The position numbers were made by a program, and so were the translations under genes. 64,000 nucleotides of DNA, taken from Sycobia sp. Sy_11. Lineage: Eukaryota; Arthropoda; Insecta; Hymenoptera; Epichrysomallidae. Below the pieces are notes generated by a model. It saw nothing but the letters and a program-made list of their open reading frames with translations. It made no database searches and was not told the DNA's origin. This document shows positions 26,182-40,227 of the stretch, one piece after another (position 1 is the stretch's first letter; each line of letters begins with the position of its first letter). The DNA lies in the NCBI GenBank assembly GCA_018907035.1, contig JACCIC010000168.1:673501-737500 (forward strand), read 5' to 3'.

Positions 26182-26488
26182 GCACGACCACGGACCTGGT
26201 GCCCCAGCTCCTGGGCATGTTCGATGAGATCGCCCGGGGCAAGGTCGAGCAGCATCATCAGAATGCCCTCCACCAGAAGCGGCTGAGCCTCGCCCAGAAG
26301 CGCAGGTCGCGGGCCTCGGCGCTCTACGAAATGGCGCCCCAGCCGGACGACGAGGACGCGGGCCTCGGGGCCGAGCTGGCCGGGCCCGATCCGGGCAGCG
26401 CCGGCGGCACGCCGACGATCGTCCTCGACGGGAAGGAGAGCCCGCGCCTCGGGCGCGGCGATCAGCGGTCCTCGCCAGCGGCACTCAG
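26182..26488 (+). CDS. PLEKHG1: RhoGEF exon a (N-terminal region)
   Basis: The acceptor CTCTTTTACAG ends at 26181 and the donor CAG|GTGGGT lies at 26489. It begins with two bases finishing a codon and encodes [20 protein letters not shown], then a basic [13 protein letters not shown] segment and an acidic, Gly/Pro-rich low-complexity part. It is sharply GC-rich against AT-rich flanks. It ends with two bases of an Arg codon completed by the next exon. No known domain; the first helix-like stretch may be a conserved insect N-terminal motif. Confidence 0.85.
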
Positions 26489-29400
26489 GTGGGTAACACG
26501 GCGCGTTAATCGGATGAATGATACAGATATAAATGGGACTATTGGATGGGATCTGCATACGACAGTTATCTGACGAGGATACTGGGGGGGGGGGGGAATT
26601 GTAGAAAAAGTTTATTGGTTGAAAAAAATTTTGTCGCTTGAATCCGTCATCAATTAAATTGAGCCCGTAATTTTCAAGTGGAATGAGCCTGAATGTAATT
26701 GCAAATGTATCCGAACTATTTGGCAATTGACAAGGCAATTTCAGATGAAACAAGCCAACACTAACGAACCTATATGAACTTTCGTAATTTTAACAAATAC
26801 TTTTCGGGTGACGTATTCTGTTCAACGTATAAAAAAAAAATTATGGATCGATTTATTTTTTGTATACAAACTTTCCTTCATCGTTGGCTTTCAGAAGCAA
26901 ACTTGGGCCAGACTGTGACGTTTAAGTGATCGAAAGAATTCTGTAAATGTTGCAGACGGCTCACAAGAATTCTACTGTTTAAATGTATCAGAATTCAAAA
27001 TTGTAGTCACGTTTTTTTATCATTTTTAGATCCCCGAGTCGAAATATTCCTGATGAAGCATATTCCTAATCAGACTTATTACATTATTATATAGATATCT
27101 GCAAACCATTTATTTATATGAGGCAAGAGAATCGTGATTTTCCGACAATTTTGGACAAGCTTATAAAAATAAACACAGATGATCTTTTTCGTCAGTGATC
27201 GGATAATACAGTAAGCGCAATATTTGTATAACTATTGAGAAAGTACTTGCGTGAAACAATGCTCATTCCTTGCTATTATTTGGTAAGAGCAATTTTGCAT
27301 CGAGCTGTCGCCTTCGTCATCGGTTTTCTGTATATTTTACAATTTGCACCTTATAGCTATATCGAACTGAATATGTATAATAGTATATTAACAATTCTTT
27401 TAAAGCACGACAATAATTTTATTACCCCTCGCCGGGGCTGCATTACAACTGGCAATGTAGCTAACAACGGCATTTCTGAGTTCCGTTTGGATGGTATCCA
27501 GAAATATTCGCGAGAGCAGCCCCAGCGCAATAACGTGTACGTTCTTTTTGTTTCCAACCAGTGCCACGACACAATACATAAAGATGATATGGCCTTGTTG
27601 ACATTCATTACATCTGTTCCGTCTCCATTGAAATAGGAAAACTTTCGTATACTTGTCGTATTTGCCTTTAAAGAGATTTTGACGAAATATATATATGTGA
27701 AAATATTATATCGCTCTATCAAAGAATATCGTTGTGGCGCATACGTTAGATCTGTTAATCGAGATGATATCGTCGGGAAGAGCATTAGCATATGTACGCG
27801 TATAGGCTGGTTTAATGACCGCAATTAAACTCGGACGTCAGCTTCATTCGTCCTCTCTGCGCGACGCTCTTCATTTGGCAGTTTTGGAAAGATGGCAAAC
27901 CTGGTAATAAAATTTTACTAAATATCTGTCAATCAAAGGACAGGGCGAGAAGATTAACAGTTTTTGTCCACGTTGACAAAGACATTTTTTTTTTAACGAA
28001 CTTCCAAAAAAAAAAAAAAAACACAGAAGGTCTTGTACTCGACGTCTCCTTTCTTGGCCTGAAAAAAAATAATGCCATCCCGTGTATAAATCTCTTCGAC
28101 GCATCCCCAGTTCGGGCTGGATTCTAGTCAGTACTACTGATGAGATCCTCATCCTCGTACGTAAAACTCATAATGATCGTGTAAGATGTTTCAACGATTG
28201 TCTAATATCAATAATATTTTATTACTTACTCTCTCGGATCTACTCTAATTTCATTAACATTTGTCAATGTTGAAATGAAATGCCTTTTTTTCTAGTCGAA
28301 ATCTTTCATGTAGGAGAATTAAAGAAGTGATCAAGCTTTCTATCTTGCACCTAGTCGGATCGTCTTAACTTTGCTCAATATTCGAAGGAACTGAGTGCTT
28401 TCCAGTCGGAATCATTCGAGTAAGAGAATTAAGGACGTGGCTAGACCTCCTATCCTGAATCTAGTCAGACGTCTTCTACTTTTATTCATATACTCGTACA
28501 TTATTATATATATTTATATACACATACCTGTTCTTTTCAGCATTGACAAAAGTTATATGTAACAACATATTTGTTATATAAGCTTTATCCCGTATTTATA
28601 GAATATTATAACGTTAAGACATATACAGTTATACCTCAAGTACAGTATTACCAACGTACACTGCATTTAGCAGATATGTAGGTTAACTTGCGAATCTTAG
28701 GGTGTTGGGATAGATCGCATACTGTTCAATGAGGTCGAAAATTTTTTTTTCTTTTTTTTTTTTTTTTTTTGAAGCGAAACAAAACATTTCGGTGCATAAC
28801 GGAGGTGTATAATATTTTACACACGCGTACGCGCAAAGACACGCGCATAGAGGCAAGAAATATCCGTGTCGCGGCCGTCGTACATTACACAGTGTGTACG
28901 GCTCTCTTGACGAAAAATTTGTGCTGAATAATCGTCTTAAAAAGCCCTCCCCCCCCCTTTCCGAACGTGCAATCGTATAATTATAACCCGGCGCGGCTCT
29001 TCCCTCGCCGTAGACTAAAACTAGATTAAGTGGCAGAAGTGAGGCAGATCGAGAGGGAGAGAGAGAGAGGAGAGAGAGAGATAGAGAGAGGAAGGGTATA
29101 CGTATACACATACGAGCGCATGCGAGAAAACTGCTCCGCTATTTAATTTTAAATAACGTTATACATACATATATAAGCCCGCCTCGTTCTCGCGCACTTG
29201 AGACGCCGCGCGCACCAGCAGCAGAAACAGCAACGGCACTCTCGGCGGTTATCTCACGTGGCTTGCGTGTGTGTGTGCATAGCCTCCGCCGCCACCAACC
29301 CCCCCCCCCCCATTTCCCCGGCTCATCACTCCTATATAACTTTTTCCATGCCTCCTGGCGCGTATGTATATATGTCGAGACGGTTTCCTCTCTGGCCTTT

Positions 29401-29540
29401 ATCCGTATATATAGCCTTCCCCCCCCCCGCCAACCACTCTTCTTCTTTCTCTCTCTTACTTACTTACAAGATTTGGACAAAAAGTCCCGGAGCCTCGGAG
29501 CCACTTGCGCGCGCGTAAGTATACCCGCGAATAATTCAAG

Positions 29541-29590
<50 letters not shown>

Positions 29591-30257
29591 AAGAGCAAGG
29601 AGAAAGAGGCGCCAGGCACCCGGAGGATGTGCCGGGCGTACATCCGCCTCACACTTCGCCTCCCCCCCCCTCCAGCCGCGGTATCCTGACCGGCGTACTC
29701 CCACGTTCCTCTTTTCCCTTTATATATCCTCGTTTCTTTCTCCTCTGGGGGGGAGGGGGGTGCAGGGGCCACTGACGCGTTTTCTTCCTCCGCGCAATCC
29801 CATACACGCATCGCCGGCACGCTCTCGTTTCTCGATTAATGCCCGTATGTTTTTTTTTTATTACTTTCCTTAATTTTCTATGGTTTACTTCTGCCTTTTC
29901 GAGACACTTCTCGAATGTGCGCAGAAATTGATTGCACGCCTTGTTCTTACAAATGCGTATTATACATACATACATACATACATACATACATACATACATA
30001 CATACATACATAATATATATATATATATATATATGCGCGCGCGCGTGTGTATGTGTGTGTGTACAGTGAACCGGGCTCTGTGTGTATCTATGTATAATTT
30101 CTCCCCAGGCGCGGCGCTAAGTCCGACGCGTGCGCGGCTTTTGCAATCTGGGTAGACACGCAGACGTAAGATATGTCTAGATAGAAAAAAACATTGGCGC
30201 CGACAGACGGATGAAGCTATTAGCGTTCAACGGCGCGAATTGGTCGGATATTTTCCA

Positions 30258-30305
<48 letters not shown>

Positions 30306-30799
30306 GAGAGCGACTTCTTTGTATCGCTTCTTCTGCGGCCATATAACCTGCACCAGTGGTGGGGCAACGATGCGAAAAAAGTCTTTGCAAATACGCGAAC
30401 GTACGTGCGCGGCTTGTTTAAGGGGAGGGGATGTGACTGTGTAAAAATTGCCGGTTCTATAATATACGAAGAAGGTCCTTCACGGAATTAAACGATACCG
30501 AAACGTTGCGGGTGGTAAAATATATATAAATACAGTGAAGCGAGATATATAGCTGCTCCAGGAGAGAGAGAGAGAGAGAGAGAGAAAAGACGATAACATT
30601 GCAATTTGTACGAGGCGCAAGTTGCAAAATACTATAAACAACGTCTGGTGTATATAAACGGATAAGCAATGTCAGGTGAGCCGCGTCATAAGACGGGGCG
30701 TATTATTTGTCCCGATTGATCCATTTTCAAGCAACAAAGATGTCAAAACGCTGCTAAGCTAGGTACAACTACTATCGAAATAATGTCAAAACATCAAAA

Positions 30800-30850
<51 letters not shown>

Positions 30851-31263
30851 TTTAATATGTGCGAAACGATAATTCGATAATTCGACACGAACCCATCATC
30901 GGCTCTTCCACATCCCCTTCACATGCGCATGTAATATAGGTTAACGTGATCGGTCGACCCAGCAAGAGGCCCCTCGAATTACCTCAGATCCACCCGGGCA
31001 CCTTCCACCGTCGAGTGGTGGCGAATCGCGCCGCCGGTTATTTTACTCGCACCGCGAGAATCTTCCTCGATTGGGCGCGCACGGGACACGCGACGCACGC
31101 GCACACGCACTTACCGTTAAAGCCGATTTGGATGAAACGAAAATCGCTTTGCTCGCGGTTCTTTATACATTCTTCGAATTCCTCTCCGATGGCTCGTTTC
31201 TCATACGTACATACATGCATTTGTACAATACATACATACATACATACATACATACATACATGC

Positions 31264-31312
<49 letters not shown>

Positions 31313-32215
31313 AACATTTACTGTTACAGACACCTCCATATGTATAAAAACCTTTCTCTCCGGGGATTTTTTTCTCTCATTCTCTTCAATTACGCTTTTT
31401 ATACGGCGTTTATGATGATCAAATTTACGAATCGATAAAAGACCGCGCGCGCGCGTGTGTGTGTATATTTTTTAAAACCTCGCTCGTTACTACGACGGCG
31501 CAAGCGCGCGCGCGCCCGCAGTTGAAGTTAATAAATACGTTATTGTTCGTGTACATTAGCCATTCGCATTGCCGTGCACCTGTATACACCTGTAACATTA
31601 TTATCTTTTGGTTGACGCGAATTTAGCCTCGTTAGACATTGTAATCTGTGTTTGAGCAAGGAATGTAAAAAACAAAAAAAAAAATTATTGTACACGATGT
31701 ATGCCGCGATCGCTAGAATTACCTCGGGTGCGATAAATTATGGACGACGATTATCTTATTAATGAATATTCTATTAATCTTTCGTATCAGCCGGGCAATG
31801 CAAAATCGTGAGATTCAACTTGGAAAGTAAAAAAATCACCGTATCCCGACTGATATTAAAACGTATACTTATAAGTCATTGCCGAATCGTGAAAATACGC
31901 ATGGGCGTTTTGCAGTACCGTAAAGTTCTTCCATTTTTTTTTTTTTTTTTTTTTTTTTTTCTCGAAGCCGAATCCATCCCTGTGAAGAGACCGTATCTGG
32001 ATTTTTTGCGCTTAACCACTTCGCTGTGTTAACTGCGGCCCCCCGGGTTCTTCTTTTTCGCAGCCTGGAAAAGTGCGCGGGATAAAAATTCATAAGGACT
32101 CTGAAGCAATATTGCGCGAATTTTCAGGAACGAATCAGTAAAAGAAGAATATAAAAATTTGTATCGGTTAGCGCTCCGGGTCCTTCGGCAATGTAAGCCT
32201 TTGAAGTTCATTACC

Positions 32216-32250
<35 letters not shown>

Positions 32251-32377
32251 GCCGACCCGTCTTCTTTCCTCTCTATCTCTCTACTTATCTCTTTCCATCT
32301 CCGTTAAGCTGACGGCCAAACATTAAACTGCAAATTGACAATAAATCTTTATTCCCCGTGCGCGTCTCTCTTTCTCT

Positions 32378-32444
<67 letters not shown>

Positions 32445-34323
32445 CACAAGATTGCTGGCGCCTGGCGTAACGAAGCGGCGATACATACAATTATAACATA
32501 TATATAATATATGATATTGCCAACGCAGCTCGTATTATATTATAGGATATCTGGTGTATATATATATAGATACACGCTCGAGACGATAATATTTTAATAA
32601 GCTCGCGCGGCGCGTTGCGCGTGTAATCATTCTTTTTTTAGGATTTTTTAGGATACTATTATATATATATCTGCATGTGATATATGTATAATATTGAAAT
32701 TCGATACTAAAATAAGGTGTATTTATTAACTTCGAAGTCAGCGTTGGTGAAGGAAGTTGCAAAAAAAAAAAGTCCCTGAAGTTCGAGCGCAAAATAATGC
32801 ATGCGGTATATATAGCTGTACAATCAATAAAACTTCCCCTTTGACAAGCTCAATTGCCATTCCAAATTCCATCCTGCATAATTACATATAAATCAACGGT
32901 TCTATATATATACGAGCGCATAATAAATGGATTTCGATATCTCCTATATACATGTTTTTCCCCGATACCGAATCTTGGCCAATGCGCATTTCTAAATATC
33001 GCATTTCCGAAAATGCAGTTATATCGGAAACGTTATCGACGTCTGTGTAATCGGACAATAGGAGAAACAAATTAGTTCTGATTAATTAGCTATCATTTGT
33101 CAATGCCATTTTCATTTTTTTTTTTTTTTTTTTTTGTTGCTTTTCTCTTTTTATTATCAGCGCACTAATCTCGTCTTCGGCGGGAGAAAATTGAGTGCAG
33201 AACAACCGGTCGTATTGTTTGTTCTGAATAACAATACGTCGTACGCTTAATAACGTTATATTGTAAATTTTAATAAAAAAAAAGAAAATCGTAATGCATA
33301 TTTACAGGAATTTTTCTCGGCGTACTCGCGCAAAACAATAGTATTGCCTATACTTGTCACATATGATGATATACGTGCATGAGTGTAAAGCTCAAATTTC
33401 GTATGGATACTGTCACAATTTCCATTTTTAAGGATAAAGATATGAAACGATATTCCTAATTGAGCCGATGCCCGTTGAAAGCTGTAAGTAACACGATGCT
33501 GCTTAAAAAATTTCAATTGCAATATTTTCCATTCAAATTCCATATAAGTTGGACTATTCGACGTCCAAAAAGTCGAGCTCTTGTCTCCGTTCAAAATATG
33601 ATCTGGAATCCTTTTCATCCTAAAACCGATTTGGAATATTTTTCGTCATTCTTTTATATTGTCATTGTCTTCCTATTCAAAATCTTATCTGTGACCTTTT
33701 TCTTGAAAAATTGGCGTTGGAAGGTATTATTTGCTAAAAATTAGAGTCGGGTATAAGTCTTCGTTAAAAATCTCAGTTGGCAGTTTTTTCATTAAAAATT
33801 GTAATTGATGTTCTTTCCATTGAAGTGGTTATAGTTGGAATCTTTTTTTTTTCGTGAAAAAAATTGATCTGGCATCATCTTCATTTCATATCTCAGCCGT
33901 ATTATCGTCGTGCAAAATTCGAGTTCGCATCGTCGTCGTTGAAAATCCGAGAGCTGGAATTTCTTTGATGAAAAATTGGAGCTGGATTGTGCTTTACTGA
34001 AAAGCCGAGAACGTGGGTCGGAATCTTTTTTTTTTTTTTTTATTTTCCTGAAAAACTGCAGCTGGCCATCGTATCTCAATGAAAAATCGGATTTTTAGAG
34101 CATATTTCATTAACAACCAGAGTTCGGTATCGTCCGCGTTCAACGCCCGAGCTCGGTAATATTACGCCATTGTCCAGGCGCCGAAATACGTTTTTAGCCG
34201 ACAAGCGAGCATTATTATGCATCAGCTTCGTATACACGAGCTTTCGTTCTATTTCTAACCTTTCTCATCGTCCAGTGTATGCGTTGTTTCATCTCCGGGT
34301 TCTGAGAGTACCGATGCAGATAA

Positions 34324-34383
<60 letters not shown>

Positions 34384-34905
34384 GCCAAAGAAACATCGCA
34401 CAGCCTAACGTAACAACGACCGTCCGATATTATTATGTTTCAGAAAATTAAGAAGATTGAACGAAGCTTTTGCACGAACGTACGAACGTATGAACACGGC
34501 GAATTTTCAATTTAGTCCGTACGAATGGGCGCGCGGGAGCGCGCGTGCACACACACACACACACACACACACGCGCGTGCGCGCAGACAGATATTTCGAT
34601 ATAGTAATTTACGAGGCAATGAATATGTATGTGTTCGATGCAGCGGGTACCACTCGTCCGACCGTTAATTTTTCGAACGGCGAGAGAGATACAGAAAGAG
34701 AGAGAGGGGGGGGGGCTTGTGGTCAATTTATTCCGAGCAATTGCGATGTACACCGATGCAGGTTTTTCAGATTTTTCTATTCTAGTCGTGAGCTAGAATG
34801 TTGCTGAACGTATTTATACCCGTCTTACCTGGTTATACGATCAGATTAGGGGTGGATTCGTTGTAAATTCGTACACACACACTTTTCTGCGCTGATTTAA
34901 GTTGA

Positions 34906-34953
<48 letters not shown>

Positions 34954-37427
34954 GGCGCGCGCGTTTGTGTGTGTGTGTGTGTAATGATTATGCAAATTAT
35001 TCCAGTTTTTCCAATATCATAGACGTCATGAAAAGTGCGATTTCTTTTTTTTTCCCCTCTTTGCTTCATAAAATTTCGAATGTGTGTCGACCTCATTAAA
35101 ATAGAAACCAAAGTATCAACATTTACACGAGCGCTCTAGAATATGCTACACATATTAAGATATTCGATCGTGAATACATTTGCAAGTCTCATTTTTGCGT
35201 GCCGTTTAAAATGCCCCGGACGCGCGAATGACAACGTGCCGCGACCTTCTTTCATTGCCATTGACAACGTTCAAAAGACCAAAAAAAAAAAAAAAAAAAA
35301 CAATAAAAGAATTGTAATAAATATTTGTACAGTTTGCATCGGTATGGGGTAAAAGTGTTTTCCATTCATGAATATACGATCTATCGTTGGAACTCAAAAT
35401 TTATCAAAAGAATATAGAGAAAAAAATTGTTTATAACCTTGATAATTTTATCACTTACGTTAGCTTATGTATATATATATATATGAAATTGAAAGGTTTC
35501 GTTTTGTTTCGATGTCATATATACAATAATTTCAACAATCGCTGAAATTATTAAATTGTATTAAATGTGCCTCGCTATCTTTTAAAATTCTGCAATAATA
35601 AAATTCTGCATATCTGTGCTATTTACACACCATGAGCCTGTGTCTTTATTTTACAACGTCTCCGATTTATAATCGACTCGTTGACGTAGAAAAGTAGAAA
35701 AATAGAAAAAAAAAAAGAAAAAAGTAAAGAAAAGACAAATAACCACGAAATTTCTAACACATTTCATTGACGCTTCTTTGCCGCAGGTACAGCGCGCGAC
35801 GGCGCAGGGCCCACCAGCAGCCGGGCAGCAGGCCCGTGTCCGGCAGCTCGATCGCCTCCAGCACCTCGTCGAGCGGATGCAGCAACCGTGGCGGCAACGC
35901 GGTCGGCTCGGCCAATCCCTATTTGGCCTCGGTCGAGTCGCTGGCCGACACCTGCGCCAGCTCCCAAGGTGAGGAGACGGGCGTGTCTTAACCGTGGGGG
36001 GGAGGGGGGGGAGGATGGCTTACGCTCGCGCGTTTATTATCGTTCGTTATGACGATACGAGGACGGGATCGGCGAACGAACGTTGCCCAAAAGGGGAGAG
36101 CCTGGCCCATAATGTGCGATATTTCGTAAAAGTGAGACGAGAAGAGGTCTAAGAGCGCGCGCCGGCGCTACGAATACCGTGGAATGTTGCAGTACGCGCC
36201 AGTCTTATCGATACTATAATAACGATGGCACGGCCACTTGTTGCCCGCCTCACGGGTTGATCGTGGATCGAACGGGAGCTGAAGCCCATAAAGCGTAGAT
36301 GGGAAGAGACTTGTTCCTAAATAATACTAAACTTTCGCATCGACTTTAATCGCAGGTATGTGTGTCGATTTAACGCTCGAAAGCTTTATGTCGAGGAGAA
36401 AAAAAGAAGACGGGACATAATTATTACGCACAGTATTATTAAAGGCGCTCGGCTTGGAAATCAGTCGTGGGTCCCCGGTCGAATAATTCCGAACTCGTAA
36501 TTTAACGATTCTATTATCGTCGATCGATTATCAATCGAACCGTAATACCGATAACCTTATCGGTCTTACGGTGCTTTCAACCGGCTCTCTCATTGTAATA
36601 ATGATCGTGACGACGACAGTCCGGCGCCCGTTCTCGTCTACGGTCGCCCCATCCCCCGCCCCTCGCCTTTAGAATCCAAAATATCACGCCTGAACTATGA
36701 TAATGCAAAATGACTCTTGGTCGGTAGAGGACGATACGATCGTCCCCTTCGCCGGTAATAATTTTATTGTCCCCCCGCGTTCGAGGCTTCGGAGTCGTCA
36801 GGACTGAAATCATAAAAAACGTCTAATGAAATTCTGTATAATCGTGCGATCTCCGCTTCCACCCACCCCCTACCTCTTATTCCCATCGAAAATAACCAAA
36901 AATTATACGAATATTATTTAATGTCGCGGGCAGCATCGTTAAGCTTGCATCATTTTCATTCCTGACAATCTGGATGGTAAAATACTTATTTATATAGTGA
37001 ATATTAGTTTGCAAGACCGATAAAAATGTTTGTTAGTCAGAATCTATAAGTATATAAATAACGTGAAAAATGTACAGAGTAATCTTTTACGATAAATCCA
37101 AGTATATAATGTGAATAAACGAGAGGGGCAGGAGGAGGAGGAGGAGGAGGAGAGGCAGGAGAAAGGTGGGTCGTAATAGAGCTTGCGAGTTTACGCTGCG
37201 TGACTGTATTGTGCGCCTCTGTGTGCGTGTGCGCGTATCCGCGAAAAAGCGGCCGAGTGAAATTGAGCGAGGGAAGTTGGCTCCACGCGACGCCGCCGCC
37301 GTTTGCTATATGTGACATACGAGCGGGGCGAGTGGGGCGCGTCGCGCGGGCGTTTTCTATTTTTGAAAGGGGAGCCCGACGCGGTCCAATATAGGAAATC
37401 TTCGTCTCGCTGTTCGATGGGAAATTG

Positions 37428-37488
<61 letters not shown>

Positions 37489-37799
37489 TATAAATCCTCC
37501 TGCCGCGACATCTGTTTCCTTTTGTCCAACGCACCGGTATTGTACACGCATGTATATACGTATAGAAATTCGCGCGCAGCGATATGCAAAGTAATTGCCG
37601 CCCGACATTTTTTTTTGTTCTTTTTTTTGTTTTTGCTTTTTTTTTTTTTTTTTTGTTTAAGAAGAGCACCGCGAATCGCTTTTTGTTATCTGCGCTCCAC
37701 CGCCGTTCTCATTCCAGCCCGTTCCGTTTATCGCGACAGCCAGATTATAACACTTTCTTATAAAGATACGTGTCTAAGATAAAGCGACAGGGAGACAAG

Positions 37800-37853
<54 letters not shown>

Positions 37854-38027
37854 CGCGTAAATCTTTCCTATATACTTACACTTGTATTGCGCTGCTACAG
37901 TTCAATGACACTGAATTAGATCAGATAAATACGCGGCTAAGAACGAGGAAGACGATGTGTTGTTTTATAAAGATATATGTAATCGAATCGGGAAGAATTT
38001 TATATATAGTATAGTATACGTAAAAGC

Positions 38028-38088
<61 letters not shown>

Positions 38089-38337
38089 CATTAGTTTTTC
38101 ATCTACTCCATTGCTCGATAGACTTTATTAAAGAACGTATATGATGTATAAAAAGCTCCCCGGGCTGATTGATCTAATTTTGTGGAAATCGTATCAGTCT
38201 TGTAAATGTATAATTTGTTCGTTGCAATCTCGAAAGAGTCACGTTACGTCCAAGGATATTCGTGCATATCCCACGATTTAATGAACTATCAGGGATTGCA
38301 ACATAATATTTCTAAACAATTTGTACATACTAAAATT

Positions 38338-38383
<46 letters not shown>

Positions 38384-39785
38384 TCGCATATATATGTGCA
38401 TATATAGCGTGTGTACAATAATTTACGATCGGCGTGTGTAACCTGCGTCTGTACGTAATTTGCACAAGAACCGTAGTGACAGCCGGCGCGGCAAATTTAT
38501 TTTATAATCCGCACGCGCGACGTCTCGAGAGTTACGATCCTCTCGTTTTCATATTTTACCCAACTTTGACGCGCATTAGAGGAAAACCCCGGGGGAGGGG
38601 GGGGGTGGGGCGGGCGAAACGCGCAATTTGCTCGGATAATAAATGGGGCTCGGGATTGTTGTTGTTAGCGCGATGGCGGAGGGGGCGGGGCCTCCTTCGG
38701 AACGATCGCGCGGGCGTTTAGGCTCTTCGATTCGGTAATCGAGAGCTTCCGAGCTGCCTGCGGGAATGGAAATGATTCTGTTCGTTTAACATCGGCCGGT
38801 TTTCGTTTCCGTTGGAATGATCCAAAAATCGTATATGTACGAATATGATATGCGTGTCCCCGGAGCTTTTTACGTTGACGCTATATATATATATATATAT
38901 TAAATGTCGAACTGTCGATTTATGTACAAAAAGCCCATTAGTGAATTAACACCAAGGGACTATCCATCCATGAGTGGGAATTTTTATGCGTGCGGATAAT
39001 TTTCAAATTAGTCGAATTCGTCGTTAAAGTCGTTTCAAGTCGATGGAAAACGACCGAAAATCGTTACGAGCATTTTTGTGAGGAGAGGGAGGGGGGAGCA
39101 TTATCCGTAATCGTAAGAAAAAAAGTTTACAATGAGAATGCAAAAAAATTAAAATAAAAGACAAAAAGAGATCAATGTAAAATCTACGTTGAAATTGACT
39201 TGAAATGTTTAAATCGCAAATCGAATGAATTGGCATAATTATAAATTATATACCTGACACACACATTTCAATGCCTCGTTCTACATCTATATATATGATT
39301 CGTTCAATAAATTTCATTTGTGTAAAAGTAAACTACACCTATGGAACTATCCAATGCTCGAATACCAATCCAAACATCCAGTTGTAATCTGGCGGAGCAG
39401 ACTAGTCCATCTCTCTCTCTCGTACCTATTTTCTTGCTTCAAAAGCCTAGTTCGTAAATATTGTACAAATTTAGACTTATGCCATCGACTAATAAGCTCT
39501 AAACTATGTATACGCTTACTTACGTAATCAGAAGTCTTAGATTTTATTAAGTTACCCATTTTTCTGTATCATATTTAGTATATATAACTGACTGTGATAT
39601 ATTGACTTGAGTTTTTTTTTATTGTATGACAAGGGTATGCTTAGAACAAATTTATTTTAACCAAGTGCACATTCCTTATTCATATAATAGAATAACATAA
39701 ACGTTATATATTGCTGTAATTTTTAAGTTACTGTAAACATTTTTTCCTTTTATAGTTTAATACACGGAGTTTCTATTTCCCATTC

Positions 39786-39818
<33 letters not shown>

Positions 39819-40193
39819 CTTTTTTCCTTTCTCTCTACTTTAAGCTCATCGGCCTTTCTCGGCAGAGATCCCGATGATCCTTTATGCGTCCGCTTCGATG
39901 CTGACCCGCCGCATAAAATAGCCGCGAAGACGAGAAAATTCCCGTCGCGTCTTTGAAAAAATTAACGATACCTCCCTCCCCCCCCAGTCCTACTCACATC
40001 CCGCGCTACCGTTGCACTAATTTGCACAATATATTCCGTCCGAAAGCTCGAAATCCGCGACAGCCGAAAATTACTCTCGTGTACTTTCCGATACTTTCTC
40101 TCTCCCCCCCCTCCCGCCCCTTCCGCTTTGCATACGGAAATGCACTTTCACTCGCGCGCTCAAAGTCTCGTTGTGTATATATATATATATATA

Positions 40194-40227
<34 letters not shown>

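Larger units (their letters stand above)
26489..35786 (+). other. Large intron (9.3 kb)
   Basis: It joins exons a and b in phase 2. It holds a puzzling region with several open frames (27357-27824), a 110-bp tandem duplication (28285-28490), many TA arrays (29545, 30261, 30804, 31268, 32381, 34326), CATA tetranucleotide arrays (29962, 31231), poly-T runs and a degenerate minisatellite (about 33480-34160). No coding exon was recognised. Confidence 0.75.

Noticed and set aside
27894..27906. ATGGCAAACCTG|GTAATA as an alternative first exon
   Set aside because: It would end in phase 0, whereas the next exon (35787) needs two leftover bases; no other exon in the intron could bridge it.
33480..34160. 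Resemblance of the 28-30 bp units to a CRISPR array
   Set aside because: Units are directly adjacent without spacers, are poorly conserved, and the host is a eukaryote.
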